Shown here one piece after another: positions 17,539 through 25,457 of a stretch of DNA of 64,000 nucleotides. Position 1 is the stretch's first letter; every line of letters begins with the position of its first letter. The notes under the pieces were generated by a model that saw only the letters and a program-made list of their open reading frames with translations, had not been told where the DNA came from and did not search any database. The stretch is from Anaerovorax sp. IOR16 (GTDB taxonomy: Bacteria > Bacillota > Clostridia > Peptostreptococcales > Anaerovoracaceae). The translations under genes and the position numbers were made by a program. The stretch is taken from NCBI RefSeq assembly GCF_017168145.1, contig NZ_JADQTL010000009.1, positions 1 through 64,000 of the forward strand. The letters are read 5' to 3'.

Positions 17539-19515
17539 ATGAAAAAATGGATCCGGTTTTCTATTGTGGCATTATCCTGCTTATTAACGTTTGCTTGGAT
17601 TACCTATTTAAAATATGACATTAATCTTTACGAATATTTACGATATTCTTTACCGTTAACAAGAAATGAAATTGCATATTTAAAAGAAAAAGAAACCATT
17701 GTATGCGGTTCGGATCAAAGTGCAAGGCCAATCTCATATGTGAATCCGAAGAACGGCAAGTATGAGGGCTTGATTATTGATTATATGTCTTTTCTATCCG
17801 TGGATTTGGGTGTGGATATCGAATGCAAACCGCTTGTCTGGGCTCACGTTATGGAGGAACTTCGCAGTGGGAATATTGATACGGCAGATTTATTCCCAAG
17901 TAAACAGCGTAAGGAAGATTTTATTTTTTTGCAATCCATATACTCTCTACGAGGGGTAGTCGCAGTTCAAAAAGAAGCAAAAAATATACAATCCATCTCA
18001 GATATAGCGCAAGAGAGAATCGCAGTGGTAGAAGGCGATTTTGTTATTGAATACATTAAGGATAACTTAAAATCAGGGAAGAAAATGCCGGAGGTACTCT
18101 TAGTTCCAGATATTGAAACAGGTATTGCTTTGTTGCAGAGTGGAGATGTAGCCGGTATTGCAGGTGATGAGGTTATCATTGATTATGGAATCAATAAAAC
18201 GGAAGACATTTCAATACGAATATTGGATCAGCATTTATATGAAAAAAATGTAACTCTAGCAGTAAGAGAAAAGGAAAAAGCACTTCTTTCCATTTTAAAC
18301 AAGGGGATATTAAGTCTAAAGAAAAAAGATATTTTATCAAAAACGCAACAAAAATGGTTTGGAATTTCAGCTCCGATTATTAAGGATAGTCTTTCTTATG
18401 AATGGATTTCAAGAGGGATATTATTTGTAATGATAATATTTTTGGTATTGATTTTTTGGAGTGATACTTTGCAAAGAAAGGTCTATGAAAAAACCAGACA
18501 ATTGGAATTGAGCAAAGCGAATCTTCGAACGATTATTGATGCATTGCATGTTTATTTGTTTGTAATCAATGGGAAGGGTGAAATTATAGACTGCAATCAA
18601 GCAGCAGAGTATTTTTTAAAAAAAGGAAGAAATGAGATTATTGGAACTAATTTTTTTGAAAATTTGATACTCACGGAAATTTATGAAAAAGCAGCCATCG
18701 GTCAAAGAAAGATCAAAGAAAGATATTATGTTGTAACCGAACGGCATTTGGATGATTTATCGGATAGTAAGCTAATCACAATTGAAGACGTTACAGAGAA
18801 GCGAATTAATGAGAATAAGCTTCGTCAGGAAAGTAAAATGATAGCAGTTGGACAATTATCAGCGGGACTGGCTCATGAAATCCGTAATCCATTAGGATTG
18901 ATCAAAAATTATATGTATGTCATGAAGAAATACGTTACGAACGATTTAGGAATGCATGCAATGCAGGTCATTGACAATTCCGTTAGTCGAATCAATCAAC
19001 TGATTGAAAACTTATTAAGTTTTTCGCGATTGGGAAATGAAGCAGATACGATTACGGATATTGAAAAACTAATTTGGAGTATTGCCGAGTTGGAGGGAAA
19101 AAAATTAAGAGAATTTGGGATTTCCTTTCAAGTAAGTTGTGAATCATTAGGGTTATTATTTTTCAATGAAGAAGCTTTTAAAATTATACTGTTTAATTTA
19201 ATTGATAACGCAGTAGATGCACTAAAGAATATTGAGAAAGAAGAGAAAAAAATATTCGTTACGGTACAGCGGATTGATGATACGGTGCGAATTAAAGTGC
19301 AGGACAATGGATGTGGAATAGAAGAGAGTAAGTTGGAAAATATTTTTAATCCCTTTTTTACGACGAAAGATAGTGGAACCGGTTTAGGACTTTATATTGT
19401 TAACTTTGAATTGGAAAATATGAATGGGATGATGCAGGTAGAGAGTTGCTTGGGTCAAGGAACCGTATTTGATTTAACCATTCCGGTAAGAGATGTTTCA
19501 GGAGAGGATTGCTGA
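17539..19515 (+). CDS. Sensor histidine kinase with a periplasmic-binding (SBP_bac_3-like) sensor
   Basis: The membrane sensor of the adjacent NtrC-type regulator, 658 residues. A signal anchor at about 6-26 is followed by an extracytoplasmic solute-binding domain of amino-acid-binding type (about 50-275: ETIVCGSDQSARPISYVN, YEGLIIDYMSFLSVDLG, RIAVVEGDFVIEYIK), then a membrane helix at about 294-313. A PAS domain (about 330-400), a HisKA with LAHEIRNPLG and an ATPase domain (NLIDNAVDALK, DNGCGIE, SGTGLGLYIV) follow. The start at 17539 has AGGAAGG 9 nt upstream; the ATG at 17530 abuts that site. The sensor type and the amino-acid symporter two genes later suggest it detects an amino acid such as alanine or glycine directly. 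Confidence 0.9.
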   Translation: MKKWIRFSIVALSCLLTFAWITYLKYDINLYEYLRYSLPLTRNEIAYLKEKETIVCGSDQSARPISYVNPKNGKYEGLIIDYMSFLSVDLGVDIECKPLVWAHVMEELRSGNIDTADLFPSKQRKEDFIFLQSIYSLRGVVAVQKEAKNIQSISDIAQERIAVVEGDFVIEYIKDNLKSGKKMPEVLLVPDIETGIALLQSGDVAGIAGDEVIIDYGINKTEDISIRILDQHLYEKNVTLAVREKEKALLSILNKGILSLKKKDILSKTQQKWFGISAPIIKDSLSYEWISRGILFVMIIFLVLIFWSDTLQRKVYEKTRQLELSKANLRTIIDALHVYLFVINGKGEIIDCNQAAEYFLKKGRNEIIGTNFFENLILTEIYEKAAIGQRKIKERYYVVTERHLDDLSDSKLITIEDVTEKRINENKLRQESKMIAVGQLSAGLAHEIRNPLGLIKNYMYVMKKYVTNDLGMHAMQVIDNSVSRINQLIENLLSFSRLGNEADTITDIEKLIWSIAELEGKKLREFGISFQVSCESLGLLFFNEEAFKIILFNLIDNAVDALKNIEKEEKKIFVTVQRIDDTVRIKVQDNGCGIEESKLENIFNPFFTTKDSGTGLGLYIVNFELENMNGMMQVESCLGQGTVFDLTIPVRDVSGEDC

Positions 19516-19516
19516 T

Positions 19517-20884
19517 ATGAACATTAACAAAAGTTTTCATATTTTGGTGGTAGATGATGAAGTAGAGTATCAAACGGTATTTTCTTTAATTTTAAGGGAA
19601 AATGGATATCGAGTCTCGTGTTGCTCGAACGCACTTACGGCAATGGATTATATAAAGAATAATGAAATTAATCTTGTATTGACGGATTTAAAAATGCCGA
19701 ACATTGATGGTTTAGAATTGATTCAAATGGTGAAGAACTATGATCCAGAAATTGATATTATGATTGCGACTGCTTATGGGAGCATTGAGAGTGCTGTAGA
19801 AGCGATGAAGCATGGTGCGATAGGATATTTTGTAAAGAGCAGTGACTCGGAAGCACTTTTGATAGATATTAATCGGATTACAGAAATCAGAACACTAAAA
19901 AAATCCAATGAAATATTAAGGCAGCAAGCATCGTCACCCGAAATATTCATAGACACCAAAAATGAAGAAGTAAAAAAAGTACTGGAGGTTTGCAAAAAAG
20001 CGGCTGATTCAAATATTAATGTTTTATTATTAGGGGAATCCGGTGTTGGAAAGGAAATATTTGCTCAGTTTATACATCGTTTAAGCAACCGAAGTGACAA
20101 TCATTTTATTCCTGTAAATTGTCAGGTGTTCTCGGAGGGTATGATTGAATCCGAGCTTTTCGGCCATGAAAAAGGAGCATTTACAGGTGCTACCAGTAAA
20201 CGAATTGGGCGGTTTGAGGAAGCGAATTATGGGACAATTTTTTTAGATGAAATCGGAGACTTGCCGATTGCCACTCAAGGAAAGCTTCTTCGTGTATTAG
20301 AGACTTGGAAAATTGAGAGAGTAGGGAGTAATAAATCCATCGATTTGAATCTTCGTTTGATTTCTGCCACCAATAAAAATTTAGAAGAAGAAATACAAAA
20401 AGGAAATTTCCGTGAAGATTTTTTATATCGTATTAATACGTTAACAATTACAATACCACCTTTGCGTCAGCGTAAGGAGGATTTAGAACGGCTGATTTCA
20501 TTTTTTCTGGAGAAAATTCAAAGAGAACAAAAAAAGAAAATAATAAACATAGAAGAGGGAGTAAGAAACTTTCTAATGCAGTATGATTACCCAGGTAATA
20601 TTAGAGAGTTAAAAAATATTTTGGAACGGCTGGTTGCATTAAGTGAAGGGGGAACCATTCGTGCAAAGGACCTTTTACCCCCATTGCAGCAGGAAACACA
20701 GGGAACAAAACAGCAAGCAGCATTAACACAAACTCTACGAGATGCCCGTTCTGAATTTGAGGCGGATTATATTGCGAGGGCTTTGAAGAAATATGATTCA
20801 AATATTTCAAAGACAGCTGTTTTTTTAGGAATTACAAAACGGCAGTTATGGAATAAGATTTCAGAGTATAACTTAAAGAATTAA
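19517..20884 (+). CDS. NtrC-family sigma-54-dependent response regulator
   Basis: Activates sigma-54 RNA polymerase after phosphorylation by the preceding kinase. Over 455 residues: receiver domain (VVDDE, phospho-Asp in [17 protein letters not shown] at the Lys position), AAA+ domain (GESGVGKE Walker A, GAFTGA loop for sigma-54 contact, FLDEIGDLP Walker [10 protein letters not shown]) and a C-terminal Fis-type helix-turn-helix ([20 protein letters not shown]). The start at 19517, behind GGAGAGG, is 1 nt after the kinase stop, so translation is coupled. A matching sigma-54 promoter lies about 110 nt downstream of this gene, before the symporter. Confidence 0.95.
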   Translation: MNINKSFHILVVDDEVEYQTVFSLILRENGYRVSCCSNALTAMDYIKNNEINLVLTDLKMPNIDGLELIQMVKNYDPEIDIMIATAYGSIESAVEAMKHGAIGYFVKSSDSEALLIDINRITEIRTLKKSNEILRQQASSPEIFIDTKNEEVKKVLEVCKKAADSNINVLLLGESGVGKEIFAQFIHRLSNRSDNHFIPVNCQVFSEGMIESELFGHEKGAFTGATSKRIGRFEEANYGTIFLDEIGDLPIATQGKLLRVLETWKIERVGSNKSIDLNLRLISATNKNLEEEIQKGNFREDFLYRINTLTITIPPLRQRKEDLERLISFFLEKIQREQKKKIINIEEGVRNFLMQYDYPGNIRELKNILERLVALSEGGTIRAKDLLPPLQQETQGTKQQAALTQTLRDARSEFEADYIARALKKYDSNISKTAVFLGITKRQLWNKISEYNLKN

Positions 20885-20902
20885 AAAAGAAATAAATTAC
20901 AC

Positions 20903-20949
20903 AAAACAGTGAAATATTTTTCGTAAAGTGAAATAAATTTCACTGTTTT
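20903..20949 (+). promoter_or_regulatory. AGTGAAAT repeat region: candidate activator site and/or terminator
   Basis: The octamer AGTGAAAT occurs twice in direct orientation (20908-20915 and 20927-20934) and once inverted, making the perfect 18-bp palindrome AGTGAAATAAATTTCACT at 20927-20944. The outer arms AAAACAGTGAAAT and ATTTCACTGTTTT also pair over a 21-nt loop and are followed by a T run, so terminator action for the regulator gene is possible. The position, 50-95 nt before the sigma-54 promoter, fits an enhancer for the adjacent NtrC-type regulator. Confidence 0.55.
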
Positions 20950-20996
20950 TTCTGTTTGGCATGGTTTGATTCGTTGGAAAATGAATAAATTTCTGT

Positions 20997-21013
20997 TTGG
21001 CATAATATTTGCT
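20997..21013 (+). promoter_or_regulatory. Sigma-54 (-24/-12) promoter of the first AGCS symporter
   Basis: The 17-mer TTGGCATAATATTTGCT matches the YTGGCAC-N5-TTGCW consensus; GG is at 20999-21000 and GC at 21011-21012, exactly 12 nt apart. The string TTTCTGTTTGGCAT also occurs at 20949-20963 without a -12 element. Because the upstream gene encodes a sigma-54 activator, this promoter and the symporter are its likely targets. Confidence 0.85.
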
Positions 21014-21094
21014 TCTTATAATAAGTAACAAAAGCGAAGAAACTCGTTTTTGTTACGGACATCATTGTATTTTTAAGCAAGGAGGAGCAAAGGT

Positions 21095-22456
21095 ATGGAT
21101 TTTATTAATGAAGTAAATGGAAAAATTAATGATTGGGTTTGGGGCCCGTACATGGTTTTTTTACTGGTAGGTGTTGGCTTATATTTAAGCGTTCGATTAG
21201 GATTTTTACAAATCTTTCGATTTAGCTATATCTATAAGCATACTATTGGTAAAGCATTTGCAAAATCAGGGAATGGGGATGGAGATATCAGTTCCGGTCA
21301 AGCAGGATTAACTTCTATTGCAGCGGTTGTAGGAACTGGAAACATTGCCGGTGTAGCAACGGCTATTTCCATTGGTGGACCTGGGGCATTGTTTTGGATG
21401 TGGGTAGCAGCTTTCTTTGGTATGGCTACAAAATTTTCCGAAATAACCCTAGGTATTCATTATAGAGAAAAAAGGGAAAATGGCAGTTTTGCAGGCGGTG
21501 CTATGTATTACATAGAAAAAGGGCTAAAGCAAAAGTGGATGGCAGTCTTTTTTAGTATTATGGTTATCATTGCATATTTTGTTATTGGTGCAATTGTAGA
21601 TACAAATACCATATGTTTATCGGTTCAAGCGCAATGGGGGATTGCCCCAATCATAACGGGTGTTGTATTTGCAGTATTAACAGCAATTGTAATTTTAGGT
21701 GGCATTCAAAGAATTGGAGAAGTTTGTCAGTTTTTAACTCCAATTATGGCAGGGCTTTACATTTTAGCAGGAATTGCAGTTTTAATTTTTAATTTCCAAG
21801 AGATTCCGAAAGCGTTTGGTGAAATTTTCACGGGAGCGTTTAATGCGCCGAGTGCGGTTGGAGGTTTTACAGGTGCTACTGTTATGCGAATGATTACGAT
21901 TGGTATGGCAAGAGGATTGTTTTCCAATGAGGCAGGTATGGGAAGTTCTCCGATCATTCATAGCAGTGCTCAGGTTTCTCATCCGGTAGAACAGGGAATG
22001 TGGGGCGCAATTGAAGTATTTATCGATACGATTATTATTGCAACCATCACGGGACTTGTTATTATTATTTCAGGTGCCTGGACGAGTGGAATATCGGGTC
22101 CAGAATTAACAATGAAGGCGTTTGAAGTGACCTTGCCAGGTTCAATTGGGAGCTACATCGTTATGATTTCTGCAATATTATTTGGATATTCCTGTTTAAT
22201 CTCTGCAAATTATTATTGTGAAAAATCCGCAGACTACCTGTTTGGAGCAAAATCGGTGCTTCCGATTCGTGTTATGTGGGTTATCTTTATTGTTATAGGA
22301 TCAATGGGTGGATTAGAATTTGTATGGGCATTGGCAGATACTGCAAATGGATTAATGGCAATTCCAAATCTAATTGCATTATTGCTTTTAAGTCCGGTTG
22401 TTGTAAAACTATCAAAAGAATATTTTTCAAAAGAAGAAGAAAAAGTAGATTTATAA
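21095..22456 (+). CDS. agcS: Sodium:alanine (glycine) symporter, AGCS family
   Basis: A membrane symporter that brings alanine, glycine or related amino acids in with sodium. The 453 residues give about 10-11 helices; family blocks are GLTSIAAVVGTGNIAGVATAI, ISIGGPGALFWMWVAAFFGM, FTGATVMRMITIGMARGLFSNEAGMGSSPI and EVFIDTIII. It starts behind AAGGAGGAG. A sigma-54 promoter lies about 80 nt upstream and a two-component system with an amino-acid-binding sensor precedes it, so the sensed ligand is probably also the transported one (inference). A second AGCS gene at 53858-55357 also has a sigma-54 promoter but a different regulator. Confidence 0.93.
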   Translation: MDFINEVNGKINDWVWGPYMVFLLVGVGLYLSVRLGFLQIFRFSYIYKHTIGKAFAKSGNGDGDISSGQAGLTSIAAVVGTGNIAGVATAISIGGPGALFWMWVAAFFGMATKFSEITLGIHYREKRENGSFAGGAMYYIEKGLKQKWMAVFFSIMVIIAYFVIGAIVDTNTICLSVQAQWGIAPIITGVVFAVLTAIVILGGIQRIGEVCQFLTPIMAGLYILAGIAVLIFNFQEIPKAFGEIFTGAFNAPSAVGGFTGATVMRMITIGMARGLFSNEAGMGSSPIIHSSAQVSHPVEQGMWGAIEVFIDTIIIATITGLVIIISGAWTSGISGPELTMKAFEVTLPGSIGSYIVMISAILFGYSCLISANYYCEKSADYLFGAKSVLPIRVMWVIFIVIGSMGGLEFVWALADTANGLMAIPNLIALLLLSPVVVKLSKEYFSKEEEKVDL

Positions 22457-22493
22457 TTAAAGTTGGTATTATAAACTTAAATTTTAAACAAAA

Positions 22494-22517
22494 AACAGGG
22501 AAATATTTTTCCCTGTT
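22494..22517. repeat. Left copy of a 24-bp direct repeat (terminator hairpin) at the IS1182 insertion
   Basis: A 24-bp palindromic sequence identical to 24089-24112, with core CAGGGAAA...TTTCCCTG. Upstream it keeps an A-tract (AAAAA), but downstream the T-tract is replaced by IS sequence. With the right copy it reconstructs one bidirectional terminator, A6-stem-T6, that once separated the convergent symporter and ligase genes. The repeat is therefore an unusually long target duplication. Confidence 0.85.
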
Positions 22518-22520
22518 CAG

Positions 22521-22563
22521 ACTGTAGACAAGGATATCTCTATCTTTGCCTACAGTTTTTTTT
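22521..22563 (+). terminator. Terminator hairpin at the left end of the IS1182 element
   Basis: A 16-bp stem (ACTGTAGACAAGGATA with TATCTTTGCCTACAGT, one mismatch and one G-U pair, loop TCTC) followed by seven T. It can stop read-in transcription from the symporter before it reaches the transposase. Confidence 0.75.
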
Positions 22564-22615
22564 ACATAATGTAATACATAAAATATATGTATAAATACAT
22601 GGAGGTATTTGCTTT

Positions 22616-23979
22616 ATGATGGGTAAGAAAGATTTATTAGGTCGTGATCAATTTCAAATGGTAACCTTGAATTCTCTTGTTCCACAAGATCATATTATTC
22701 GTAAGATAGATACTGCGATTAATCTCTCTTTCATTTATGACCTTGTAAAAGATTTGTATTCTGATGTGGGAAAAGAAAGCATCGACCCTGTCGTCTTAAT
22801 TAAAATTACCCTCATTCAATATACCTTTGGTATTCGATCCATGAGGCAGACCATTAAAGAAATTCAAACGAATGTAGCTTATCGATGGTATCTTGGTTAT
22901 AGTTTAGAGGAAGAAATTCCTCACTTTTCTACCTTTGGTAAAAACTACTCTCGTCGGTTTCAAAATACTGACTTATTCGAACAAATCTTTCAAAGAGTCA
23001 TTGCTGAAATTATGGAATATGAATTCATTAATTCAGAAAGCATTTTCATTGACGGTACACATATTAAAGCAAGTGCAAATAACCATAACAGTGAAAAAGA
23101 AACCGTTTTGGAATCCGTTAAATACTATGAAAAAGAACTAATGAAAGAAATTAACGAAGATCGCATTGAACGAGGAAAACAAGCTTGTAAAAAAAAACGG
23201 AAGCCAAAGAAAAGACAAAAGTAATCAAGAAAAGTACCGTAAATCCGGATTGCGGTGTATTTCATAAAGGAAAGCATAAGGTAGTATTTGCTTATGCTGC
23301 AAATGTAGCTTGCGATCGAAACAATTACATACTTGCTTTTCATACAAATCCAGGAAATGTACATGACTCAGTTGCATTCCCAAAGATTTATGAAAAAGTA
23401 AAAAGATATAAAGGTGTAAAAAATATTGTAATGGATTCCGGATATAAAACACCTGCAATTGCTAGAGAAATACTCAAAGATAAACGAATTCCTATCCTAC
23501 CATACAAACGACCTATGACAAAAAATGGTTATTTTAAAAAACACGAATATGCTTATGATGAATACTATGATTGCTTTGTATGCCCAGAAAACCAAGTGTT
23601 AAACTATACTACAACAAATAGAGAAGGGTATCGGGAATATAAGAGTAAAGGAGAAATTTGCAAGAGTTGCCCTTCCTTATCAGAATGCACAGCAAGTAAG
23701 GACCATGTAAAAGTAGTCACACGTCATATATGGGAAAACTACATAGAGCAATGTGAGGACATTCGTCATACTCCAAAGTATCGAGATCTTTACAAACTAC
23801 GGAGTCAAACCATTGAGCGAGTCTTTGCAGATGCAAAAGAAAAACATAATATGCGTTATACACAATATCGAGGGATTCAGAAGATAGAAATGGAACTGAA
23901 TCTTCTTTTTGCGTCCATGAATCTAAAAAAACTAGCAACATGGATTCATAAATCTGAAAGAAGGAATCAAATGGCATAG
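22616..23979 (+). pseudogene. IS1182-family transposase, two frames joined at an A9 run
   Basis: A DDE transposase with the DUF772-like N-terminal domain. Frame 1 (22616-23224, 202 residues) carries KDLLGRDQFQMVTLNSLVPQ and the first catalytic Asp (FIDGTHIKASANN). The reading then continues only in the -1 frame: KVIKKSTVNPDCGVFHKG, the second Asp (VMDSGYKT), a cysteine cluster (CPENQ...CKSCPSLSEC) and the Glu (ERVFADAKEKHN), ending at 23979. The switch falls in nine A (23189-23197), read AAA-AAA-AAA in frame 1. A -1 slip would give one roughly 455-residue protein of normal family length with all three acidic residues. Slippage expression or a simple indel are both possible. GGAGG precedes the start. 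Confidence 0.85.
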
Positions 23980-24028
23980 AGATATCCTTTTATTTTTTCT
24001 TTTTTTAAAAGCTTTATAGAAAAAATAG

Positions 24029-24076
24029 AAAATACCTTGCAGAAATTATAAGAATATAAATTTAGCAAGGTATTTT
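24029..24076. terminator. Terminator hairpin near the right end of the IS1182 element
   Basis: Perfect 12-bp arms AAAATACCTTGC (24029-24040) and GCAAGGTATTTT (24065-24076) around a 24-nt AT-rich loop, with T-rich sequence following on the minus strand. It can end transposase transcription and block read-in from the CofE-like gene. Confidence 0.65.
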
Positions 24077-24088
24077 GTCTACAGTCTG

Positions 24089-24112
24089 AACAGGGAAATA
24101 TTTTTCCCTGTT
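24089..24112. repeat. Right copy of the 24-bp direct repeat (terminator hairpin)
   Basis: Identical to 22494-22517. This copy keeps the T-tract on the plus side (TTTTTT at 24111-24116), which faces the convergent CofE-like gene as an A-tract. Confidence 0.85.
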
Positions 24113-24123
24113 TTTTCATGTAT

Positions 24124-25314
24124 TTATTTTGTATAGTTATCAAAGTATCCTTGGATGTAAACAATCGGAGTTCCTTTGTCTCCGCTTCCTGAAGTTAAAT
24201 CACAAAGGGAACCAATTAAATCTGTTAATCTTCTTGGAGTAGTTCCTTGTGAAAGCATCGACTCTTTCAGGTCATTGTCTTTTTTCTTAATACATTCAGA
24301 GATGGCTTTCTTTAATTCCTCTCCGGATAAATGTGCAAAATCATTATCAGCAAGATATTTTAGCTTTAACTCATTTGGTGTACCTTCCAGTCCGGAGGTG
24401 TATCCCGGTGATACAACCGGATCTGCAAGCTCCCAAATTTTACCCACAGGATCTTTAAACGCACCATCGCCATATACCATAACCTCAATGATCTTTCCGG
24501 TTGCTTCAAGCAGCTTTTTTTGAATACCGTTTACAAAGGTAGTACAGTCGTTTGGAAATAGTTTAATGGTAGTCTCAGTTGATTTATTAGAACCCAGAAT
24601 ACCATAATTTGTATTATAGCCGCTTCCCTCAACACTGCTGGTCAGAAGGTCATCCATACCTAAGATGATTTCACCGCCGGCTTCCTTTAGTAAGCGTTTC
24701 GTACGTGCTCTTGTATGAATATCGCAAGTTAATACCCTTTTGGTATAACTCAAAATCGTTCTTGGATTATTTGAAAAAATAACTTCTGCTTCGGCACCTT
24801 CTTCTTCGATTAATCCCTTATAATAATTAACATAATCCATACCGGTAAATGTGTGCTTTGATTGACCGAAAAGCGTCTCAAATTGTTCTTGAGTCAGAAC
24901 ATCTGTGTAAGGATCAATTCCTTTTTCATCCAGTTTGTCTATATCAATTAGATGGTTTCCGACTTCATCACTTGGATAGCTGAGCATTAATACTACTTTT
25001 TTTGCTCCTTTTGCAATGCCTCTTAAGCAGATTGCAAAGCGGTTTCTGCTAAGAATTGGGAATATAACACCAATGGTTTCTCCACCTAATTTTGTTTTTA
25101 CATCCAAAGCCAATTGCTCTGTGGTTGCATAGTTTCCTTGCGCTCTTGCCACGACAGCTTCTGTAATTGCTACAACATCTTTATCGTGTAATTTGAAACC
25201 TTCCGCTTCTGATGCCTTTAATACAGTATCTACAACAATTGATTCTAAATCATCACCTTCTCGGATAATTGGCGCACGTAATCCACGGACGACGGTTCCG
25301 ACCATTCTTTCCAT
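24124..25314 (-). CDS. Coenzyme F420-0:L-glutamate ligase-like protein (CofE family)
   Basis: A 396-residue protein with the CofE/F420_ligase fold, which in methanogens and actinobacteria adds glutamate to F420 precursors. Blocks such as DKDVVAITEAVVARAQGNYA, GVIFPILSRNRFAICLRGIA and MDDLLTSSVEGSGYNTNYG resemble this family, but the protein is longer than archaeal CofE (about 250 residues). This is a Firmicutes-type member whose substrate is unproven, and F420 is not expected in Clostridia. The start is set at the ATG at 25312-25314, behind GAGGGAG, not 111 nt upstream. The leader contains an inverted repeat GTATGGT...ACCATAC (25395-25420) overlapping a TTGACC, possibly an operator. It lies 143 nt downstream of feoB. 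Confidence 0.75.
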   Translation of the reverse strand: MERMVGTVVRGLRAPIIREGDDLESIVVDTVLKASEAEGFKLHDKDVVAITEAVVARAQGNYATTEQLALDVKTKLGGETIGVIFPILSRNRFAICLRGIAKGAKKVVLMLSYPSDEVGNHLIDIDKLDEKGIDPYTDVLTQEQFETLFGQSKHTFTGMDYVNYYKGLIEEEGAEAEVIFSNNPRTILSYTKRVLTCDIHTRARTKRLLKEAGGEIILGMDDLLTSSVEGSGYNTNYGILGSNKSTETTIKLFPNDCTTFVNGIQKKLLEATGKIIEVMVYGDGAFKDPVGKIWELADPVVSPGYTSGLEGTPNELKLKYLADNDFAHLSGEELKKAISECIKKKDNDLKESMLSQGTTPRRLTDLIGSLCDLTSGSGDKGTPIVYIQGYFDNYTK

Positions 25315-25457
25315 ATAAAACTCCCTCACTTTTCTATCGATTTTTCTTCTGCTTTTAAACAGATTTTTTACTGTAAAATAAATATTACTTTTTAGTATGG
25401 TCAATGAATTATAACCATACTCCATATAATTATAACTTAAAAGTTAAAAAAATTATT

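Larger units (their letters stand above)
22518..24088 (+). mobile_element. IS1182-family insertion sequence (about 1.57 kb)
   Basis: The element is bounded by the inverted ends CAGACTGTAGACAA (22518-22531) and TTGTCTACAGTCTG (24075-24088); counting the palindromic target, the pairing extends to 19 bp (22513-22531 and 24075-24093). It contains one transposase gene split by a frameshift, its own hairpins near both ends, and a 24-bp direct repeat outside. The exact ends are slightly ambiguous because the target is palindromic. It is inserted between convergent genes, so it breaks no coding region. Confidence 0.9.
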
